A DNA stretch of 64,000 bases from Turnera subulata (taxonomy: Eukaryota > Streptophyta > Magnoliopsida > Malpighiales > Passifloraceae). The notes beneath the pieces were generated by a model. It worked only from the letters and a program-made list of their open reading frames with translations. It was not told the DNA's origin and did no database searches. Each line of letters opens with the position of its first letter. Position 1 is the first letter of the stretch. The position numbers and the translations under genes were made by a program. Location of the stretch: NCBI GenBank assembly GCA_028386065.3, contig JAKUCV010001875.1, positions 19,630 through 83,629 of the forward strand, in the 5' to 3' direction. Below, piece after piece: positions 56,696-64,000 of the stretch.

Positions 56696-58159
56696 TGATT
56701 TTATTTCTTGAAAAAATTTAGGGAAAAACCATTATGCATCATTCTCTTTCTTAGGCAACATCATAAGGGGCTAATCTTTAGCGAACCAGAGATTGTTGGA
56801 TTTGGGGGTTTGTCACAGGTAGGAAGGTTTTAGGCACCTACCCATGTTGGTGCGAAACTTTGTACAATAATTGAAGAGTTGAATTGTATGCCTTGTCGGT
56901 GTGTGTGCATAGTGTGGAAACAAATCACATAAACAAAAATTACAATAAATCTGAAAATAAAAACGAAAATAAAACATAATTGAGCTTGAGTTCTCACCAC
57001 TAGAAACCACCTACGTACCCTGGCGACCGGGTTCAAAGCTCAGGTAGTTGTTACATGGCATCAAACAACAATCACTTCATCATCAGCAGCAGCATCATAT
57101 CATCAACAAATAAGCAGCAAAAACAAACAAAAAGGAATCTAGATTACCTCTTGTAGCCCTCCTCTAGCTCTTTGTCTTAGGGTATTTTCTAACCTTACTT
57201 CTCTTCCACTTCTAAGCTTCGCCTTTGATCTCCTCTTGCTGGCTCCTTCTTGATGTCTTTCACCCCGAAATTCCTCTAGAATAGCAGCTCTAAAGAGTGT
57301 TTCCAGGCTTAGAGAAGTAGGGTTTCTCCAAGCACTCAAGCTTATGGGGTATGTGTAGAAAAGAATTTGTGTCCTCTTCGATGTGAATAGGGGGGTTTAT
57401 TCATAGTTTTCAGGGAGTAAAGAGGTCGTGGACCTTATAATGAACGAGATTCAAGCTAAAAATTCGACCAGAATCGAGTAGGATCGAATTAATGGTCGAA
57501 AATCTCGAAAAATCACATAACAGGGACGCATGAACCCCAGGTGCCCGTGGTCATCACAACATGACCGCCAGGTGCCGGCGGTCTTCTCTACTTGGCCGCC
57601 AGGCATGGCAGTCATCACGAGATGGCCGTCCGCGCCTTTTTACTGTTACTTGTTCTTTCCTTTTTTGGTTCTGATTCTCATTAATTATCGTTCTGATTCG
57701 ATTCCCACGCGCAAAATAAAGTGTATCAGACCAGAATATACTCCTTCTTTGATGGCTACTCCTCCTATATCTTCTTCATATCTTTAACACACCTTAGATT
57801 CACTCTCTTTTACATAAACGCACTTTCTCTTAAAAAGGTAAATTTATTAATAATTTTGCACGAAAATCAGAGTTAAAATTAAACTGCAAAAAAAAAGTTT
57901 TATGGGCCAATACTCTTGGAGGATCCATATTTCATTAACTTAATCTCTAAACATATTTCTAACCCAAGATTAAATCATCTAATTACCTTTGGGTCAAAAT
58001 ACATATAAAGTTCGAATTAATAAAATGTCCATACTCTACTAAATTAAACTTTCAATATATTTCTATCCTAGGATTAAATCATCTAATTAATTTTGGGTTT
58101 AAAACACATCAAAAGCCTAAATTAATAAAATATGGATGGTCTAAATTTAGGTGTTCACA
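56696..58159 (-). mobile_element. Family D LTR, minus orientation (1464 bp)
   Basis: The minus strand begins TGTGAACACCTAAATTTAG at 58159 and ends AAATAAAATCA at 56696, beside the primer-binding site. It contains a GC-rich block (57530-57640) with repeated GGCGGTCAT/ATGACC phrases, as in the copy at 44330-44430. It is the only complete family D LTR in the window. Confidence 0.75.
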
Positions 58160-58421
58160 ACAACCAATACCGAGTAGACATGCGGCAACTAATAGTTACA
58201 GAATAACAACATAGCTCTAAGAACGAACGACCTATAGTGCAACACTATATGAACTACCATTCCATTAAGTTCATAACATATATTGGTCTAAGACTACAGT
58301 ATGCTATATGCAATAATGAATAATCCCACAATTTATTGATTTTAGGTACATGCTATTCATAATTGTAAATGTTTGAATTTATCTAGAGAGTGGAAAGAGA
58401 GAGGATGGGGTTGAAGTAATC
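58160..58421. other. Spacer, no gene seen
   Basis: AT-rich sequence between the family D LTR and the first SINE; nothing recognisable. Confidence 0.4.
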
Positions 58422-58439
58422 AGGAAAGAAGCAAAACAG

Positions 58440-58607
58440 TGGTAAGTGATTTGGTTCCGCTTAAGCAAGGTCTCGGGTTCGAATCTTTGTATATGCAGAA
58501 AATCTCAAATGGGAGACTCCCTCACCAATCCATAACTAGATGCACCAACCGAGTCAGATTCGGATTAGTCGGAACAAAGTTCCAAATAACGAATGAAAAC
58601 CAGATAG
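58440..58607 (+). mobile_element. SINE (short tRNA-derived element), 168 bp
   Basis: Flanked by 18-bp direct repeats aggaaagaagcaaaacag (58422-58439) and the same with one change (58608-58625). The head has a Pol III B box (GGGTTCGAATC at about 58473), and the body carries 'gggagactccctcaccaatc' and 'cggattagtcgg', as in known plant SINEs. The A box is poor and there is no long poly(A) tail. It is non-coding and depends on LINE machinery. Confidence 0.75.
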
Positions 58608-58955
58608 AGGAAAGAAGCAAAATAGATTGGGATTGGCAATTTTTATTATATATTTTGATTACAACCATTCGAGTTAAATAGGGAGTGTAGATTAATTGAA
58701 CATGTTAGATCTTGTTATCCTCTACAAAGAGAAGCCGATCCTTTTTGCCTCCCATTAGTTATAGTCGTCAAGATGCTAAGGCAACTATATTTGCCAGTTT
58801 GTAGAAGAGACCATGATTTTACACTAAGTTAGCCAGTCAAGCAATGCATCCTCGAGCATTTAATTATGGTCCAGAAAGCAGCTGTAGAGGTCAATCAACA
58901 GACTTCAAAGACATCCTGCAATTGTTTGTTTAGGTTCTTTAAAATGATCATTAAC

Positions 58956-59266
58956 CACCGGGGGTGGTGGCCCAATGGCAAGGCCTTCAACCTGCCATCT
59001 CTAAGACTCGGGTTCGAGTCCCGGCGCTTCCAGTCAAGCCCCATAGTGTGATGCGGCCGAATATGGCCTTCCACACGGTGGGGTGCTGGCCGTTGAGCCC
59101 GGTATTATGACGCGTAGCAGGTGAGGGTGTCCGCTGGTGCCCCGATTGGGCGGTCTCTCCTATGAGGAGGGTCTAATGCCAGGATGTAACCGGTATTGAC
59201 CGGGGCCTGGACCGACAGGGCGATGATGACACCACTGATGCTTTTTTTTTTCTCGACAAAAAAAAG
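58956..59266 (+). mobile_element. SINE, 311 bp, with perfect target duplication
   Basis: Flanked by identical 11-bp copies 'tgatcattaac' (58945-58955 and 59267-59277). The 5' head is tRNA-like: A-box-like TGGCCCAATGGC and B box GGGTTCGAGTCCCGG. A GC-rich body follows and the 3' end is T-rich then A-rich (ctttttttttttctcgacaaaaaaaa). The tRNA-like fold is incomplete, so this is not a tRNA gene. The exact duplication suggests a recent insertion. Confidence 0.85.
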
Positions 59267-59277
59267 TGATCATTAAC

Positions 59278-59570
59278 AACATACCACTTTAATTTACTGA
59301 CCCAAGCCAAGTACAACTTCTCGAACTACTACAGTGAGGTACGTACGACCTTTTAGATACATCCATACCAGTAATGTTAAAAACTTAAAACCAAGTGTCG
59401 TGCATGGCCACCCCTGACTCATACCATTGTGCAATAAACTTGAATTTAGTTGTTCGCAATTAAGATGTATTGGTAATTGTCCACTAACAGCAATGCATGG
59501 ATATTGAACAATATAAACATACTAGCCTTAAACCCCTCGCGCTGCTTCGAGTCGTATATATTTTTTTTAA
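59278..59570. other. Spacer between the SINE and the solo LTR
   Basis: About 290 bp with no gene or repeat recognised. Its last bases, 'tttaa', are the left target duplication of the solo LTR. Confidence 0.4.
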
Positions 59571-60925
59571 TGAAGCGTCCCAACCCGTATTTACCAGACA
59601 CAGTAAACACGTACCAAAACTACTCTTATTGATAGAACAGACAGTACATCTCGCAAATACAATACAACAGCAAACTGTATATTACAACTGTCACCCATAT
59701 TCGGGGACCATTATTCAAGCAACTCACTCTAGCTCAACAGCAGCAGCAGAAATCATATGATACAGCAACAGAGGCAATTAAGAAAACAGCAACACAGCAG
59801 CAAATATAATACAGCAGTGGAAGACTTATATGCACATGCAAATGGTGGTATGGATCCGGAGTCAAGTGGTGAAGAAAGCAACAGCCAACGAACATCGTAC
59901 CTGAACTACGAACAAACTTAACCTACGGGATGAAACCCCGTAAGCGAGGGGTGAGTCCGAAATGCTCTCCGGTGCATTTAAGCACAATTATGGATAATCA
60001 ACAATATGCAACAGCCATAATACTTAAGAAGAGAATACCAGCAAAAGACAAATCAGAGATACAACCAGATCATGACTGAGCCAAGGCTAAAAAAAACTTT
60101 ATTATTATTACCAATTTTATCTTCCGGGCCCCGTCACTGGACAAGATAGGGTAGTACCAGGTTATCAACTAATACCGGATGCCAGGTCAAAGAGAACAAA
60201 TCGGGATCAACATCCCAACATAAAAAACCGGGATCAACATCCCCAAACTAAGTAACCGACCATAACATCACAGAATTAGTCACAAACTATCTAGTCGTAC
60301 CACTACTTTCCACGTGACAATTAAGTCATCATCTCAATTCCAATAACCAATGCTCATTTCTCAATTTTCCAATATCTCAAGTTATCCATCAGCCCAAACC
60401 ATCAACAATTCCATATCATCAAATATTCATAGGAAATATAATCAACAGTATCTCAGCACACAACAGTTCAATCGAACAACAAAACACAACAAGTATTACA
60501 GGCAGCATATCAAGGGTTATCCATCCTCACCATAGTCGATTTCAAATTTGGAATTGCCCAACAGATTCCAAGTCCGGTTCCTCAAGAAACTGCTCGTTAT
60601 CAATTCCTATATCAAACAAATAATATGCACACATAAGATGTTATGCAGATGCCATGCTAATACTGTATGCCGTAAAATAAATACTGACTCGTCTCGGTTA
60701 CTGCCTCGGGTAATTTTTCCGTTATCATCATCATTCACCATTTACTTTCAAGTGTCAAAATAATTTACCATACTTATACCCGGATATTATTCCGGTATAA
60801 TACTTTGATAATACCCCTTCTAAAATTATTTTCTCAAAAAAAATATTATGACACAGTAATAAATCTAGGTAAGTATAAATTATTTTAATTTCCATATTAT
60901 TTCCAGAATTATTATTCCTTCCAGG

Positions 60926-60990
<65 letters not shown>

Positions 60991-62127
60991 CTTTTTCTCA
61001 TTTTTTTTAAACGGATCTGGGCCAGTCCAAACAAATTTGAACCAACCCAGACCAACCCAGGAAAACCAACCCAGGTCTAAGCCCAGACCAAGCAACAGGC
61101 CCAAGCCAAGCTTGGCCCAGCACCCGCGCAGCTCAGGGCTCAGACCCAAGTTGTGACCCGACCACGAAACGGGTCAAGTCCCTCGTAAACGGGTCATCAC
61201 CCAAGCTTACCACAAGAGCAGCTGCGGCGGTGAGGCGCGAGGGCGGCGACGAGCAGACGACGGCACGAGGTGCGAGCACGGCAACGCGGAAGAGGAGGAG
61301 GCGGCGCGCCGCGACTGCAGGTGGGCACGGCAGTGCGACGGCGACGAACCAAAGGAAGGCAGCCGACGGGTTCTTGGCTGCCGGTGGCGCGTCGTGGGGT
61401 GGAATCTGGCGGCGGTGGTCGCGTCAAGACGGCGACGGCATGGAGACGACTATGGTGAGGGCGGTGGAGTGTGAGGTGGCGCGGGTCACTTCCTCGTGAA
61501 CAGTGACCGTGGAGAGGGGAGGAAGGTGACAGTGACGTGGCAGTTGCTGGTTGGTGGGTGGTGTTTTTGTTTTTGTTTTTGTTTTTCTTTTTCTTTTTCT
61601 TTTCTTCCTTTTTCTGGTTTTGGTTTTGTGAAGAAAGGAAGAGAATGAGTTTTCTGGGCAGTTAGGAAAATTTGCAGAGGAGAGTAATGTGGTGATGGTG
61701 TGGTACTGGAAAGTAGAAGAATCACAGGAAATAAACGTGCATGGTGCTGGTTAGGCACGGGTTAGACAAACAGCTCATAGGCGTCACAGGAGAACGCGGC
61801 GACAACTCAATTATGCACTACTGTGCAATATGTGAGGCGAGTTCCGTTCGGACCAGAAAATAACCATTATACCCCCCTTGACTTTATTTCTGGTCCGTTA
61901 TCACGAGGATAAACCCGACTTTTATGAAGATTCCTGGACCCGAAAAATTCCAACTTTGGTCTATAAAATCCGCAGACAAATCTGAAACGCGGGACAGGGC
62001 TCGGTTTCGGAATCCGATGCTCGGTTTACCATGAACTAATTACCCAAGATTAAAATCAATGGTAAACAACTGCGTAAAAATAATTTACGATACTGGTAAA
62101 AATGCAAAAATTACCCGGGCTGTTACA
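59571..62127 (-). mobile_element. Gypsy family A solo LTR (2557 bp)
   Basis: Complete LTR in minus orientation, TGTAACAGCCCGGG at 62127 to GACGCTTCA at 59571, with no internal sequence. The flanks are 'tttaa' and 'tgtaa', four of five identical. Such solo copies arise by recombination between the two LTRs of one element. It is collinear with 1-2519, which lets the window-edge copy be interpreted. Frames in its GC-rich part (61197-61499) are compositional. Confidence 0.88.
60928..60988. repeat. (TA)n microsatellite in the solo LTR
   Basis: About 30 TA units, absent from the family A copies at 1200 and 3900, so it arose in this copy. Confidence 0.9.
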
Positions 62128-63024
62128 TGTAATTTGTTAAGATATTGAATAATGGCATATATACTTTTTTGGCTAAAAGTTTGAACTACAGTTATATATA
62201 TAAATTTTTTATTTTAGCATTTAAAAAAACTCATATTTTTCATTGGTGTTTTATTATTATTAATCTTCTAATTAATAAATATTTCATTTTGTCAGCATCT
62301 TTTCCATCTTTTCCTTTGTCTCATGTCCCACTTCACAAAAAATACTCCTATATCAACTTTAATATTTTTAAATAAATTTTATTTGGTTTATCATCAAAAA
62401 TAAATTTATTTGGTTGGCTAATTAATTGTCAATCAAAAAAAATTAATACTTGTTATATTTTCCTACCGACTCATGCACCCAATACCAATTCTGTTGGGAT
62501 TTATATTGCATATCAATACCAATTTCGATACTCCATCCTATTAACTTAGCTTTATTCCTCGCCCACTTAAAAAATATGCCTAACAAAAAATTATTCACTA
62601 ATTTGTGCATTTCTTCTCAAGCTTCTTAATTTTTCGAAAGGATTTGACAACTAACATATAAAACCACGCACGTCATACTGGATGTAGAAAAGATCAATAG
62701 AAAAGGAATAACACACTCACAAATGAAATCATCATGGAGTTTAGAAAAGTGCCGTATAATAGAAATAATTATACCCTCACAACAAATCAAGAAATAATTG
62801 CAAGGTCTATAATTGAGAGCATTATATAATTAAATAAACACATAATAATTTATCTCAATCTCTTAAGTTCATGTAATATAATTATTGAAATATTATCATA
62901 AATTCTCATGAAATCCAATAAAAAACATTTAAAATATGGCACATGGATTTAAATTCTGAATCCAATATTACTGAGAACAGGAACAAACCTTTGATATTAT
63001 AAAAGCTTCATGTATCACGAAAAA
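62128..63024. other. AT-rich intergenic DNA
   Basis: About 900 bp without a supported gene, repeat family or RNA. Confidence 0.5.
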
Positions 63025-64000
63025 TGAAACGCCCCGACCCGTATTTACCGTACACAGTAAACACGTGCCGGAACTGTGACAACCCAACCAAAATAAGACC
63101 AGCATACAGTGTATTTAACAGGAACACGGGCTCAACAGCCCAAAATAGAAAACATCATAAATAACTCAAACGGCCCAATGGCCCAATAATAATAAAAGTA
63201 TGCACAGCGGAAGACTTAATAACTCACATAAACACTGTATGCGATACTAATGCAAACTATGGATCCGAGCCCTGTCCAAGGGATAACGCTGCAGCCTGTC
63301 TGGAATGCATCAACCTGTACCAAAAGTAACTAATCCTACGGGATGAAAGCCCGCAGGTGAGGGGTAAGTCCGAAGTGCTCACCGACGAAGGAAAGACAAT
63401 CAATATGCAACTAAAAATTACTCAAGGTCCAAAACAGGTAAAAACCAAAAGACTCAAGTAAAAATCCAATTATCCAATTTTATCTTTCCGGGCCCCGTCA
63501 CGGATAAGCTAGGGTCGTACCAGGTTATCAACCTGTTCCTGGTGCCAGATCAAAAAGAACCCAGGGATAAACATCCCAAATATAACAAACCGGGATAGAC
63601 ATCCCAAGCATAGACATGCTTATCACACGAACCCAGATCATGGCCACCACAAAACAGTCTCTAACCATCCGGTCGTACCTCTACTTACCACGTGACAATT
63701 ATATTACCATCGTCAAAAACCAAACTCAGGGATCGACATCCCTAACCAAAATACCGAGGATCGACATCCTCGTCACAATTCATTAATTATTCCATTATAC
63801 TTAAACCAAAAGACGCAAGGATAAACATCCAAAAACCAACATGGGATAAACATCCCGAACCACAATCAAGACAATGGGATAAACATCCCGAAACCAACCA
63901 CATAATACTCAACAATGCAATAATCATCAAAACATAATGACCGAGTAATATAGGCACATATTGAAGGAAATCCATCCTCACCTTGGCCGATTACTCAACT
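63025..64000 (-). mobile_element. Gypsy family A-related LTR (right part outside window)
   Basis: It starts TGAAACGCCCCGACCCGTA, matching the left end of the solo LTR (TGAAGCGTCCCAACCCGTA). It shares 'cgggatgaaagcccgcaggtgaggggt' with position 170-200 and the 'gggatcaacatccc' repeats with 420-510. Many differences make it a subfamily. The upstream bases 'aaaaa' are the candidate target duplication. Confidence 0.8.

Noticed and set aside
58956..59050. tRNA gene suggested by the B box GGGTTCGAGTCCC
   Set aside because: No acceptor stem pairs at the right distance, and the sequence continues as a 311-bp element with its own target duplication; it is a SINE head.

Overview
The window is plant nuclear DNA, most likely from a eudicot. 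It is AT-rich, has spliceosomal introns, and carries two ordinary single-locus plant genes in a dense set of nested LTR retrotransposons and other transposons. No bacterial, organellar-genome or CRISPR features are present. A 668-base assembly gap lies at 31347-32014 and one unresolved base at 18147.

Host genes. (1) Translation elongation factor 1-alpha at 27332-28808 (+): 449 residues in two coding exons, with a leader exon and a 927-bp leader intron upstream and a promoter carrying TATA, telo-box and tef-box-like sites. (2) The GT43 xylan-backbone protein IRX9 at 36894-39868 (+): three exons, 363 residues. A weak candidate leader exon lies near 16440-16840.

Layout. 1-5181: minus-strand Ty3/Gypsy chromovirus (family A), internally deleted, inserted in a plus-strand SIRE/Maximus-like Ty1/Copia (5182-11422) that has an extra ORF after pol and a 3' LTR interrupted by a plastid rps2-like segment. 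11423-13951: minus-strand remnant of the same Copia family (gag, PBS, LTR). 13952-17490: AT-rich DNA with a Helitron-like terminus. 17491-22569: Gypsy family B whose two LTRs are inverted relative to each other. 22570-26128: AT-rich DNA with a Mutator-like MITE. 26129-28808: EF1-alpha. 29422-35461: Copia family C with near-identical 222-bp LTRs and perfect TSDs but badly decayed pol. 36894-39868: IRX9. 40235-42970: PIF/Harbinger-like element carrying asparagine synthetase exons. 43500-44000: RNase H-like remnant. 44300-58159: nest of a Gypsy (family E) split by an Athila/Tat-type derivative without RT or integrase, bordered by two inverted LTRs of family D. 58440-59266: two SINEs with intact TSDs. 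59571-62127: solo LTR of family A. 63025-64000: start of another family A-related LTR.

The two host genes are independent: one serves cytosolic translation, the other secondary-wall xylan synthesis in the Golgi. The transposons explain most other open reading frames. The most unusual items are the Harbinger-like element with captured asparagine synthetase exons, the open rps2-like insert in an LTR, the Gypsy element with inverted LTRs, a tRNA-His-like relic in the EF1-alpha leader intron, and an array of short palindromes in Copia C.
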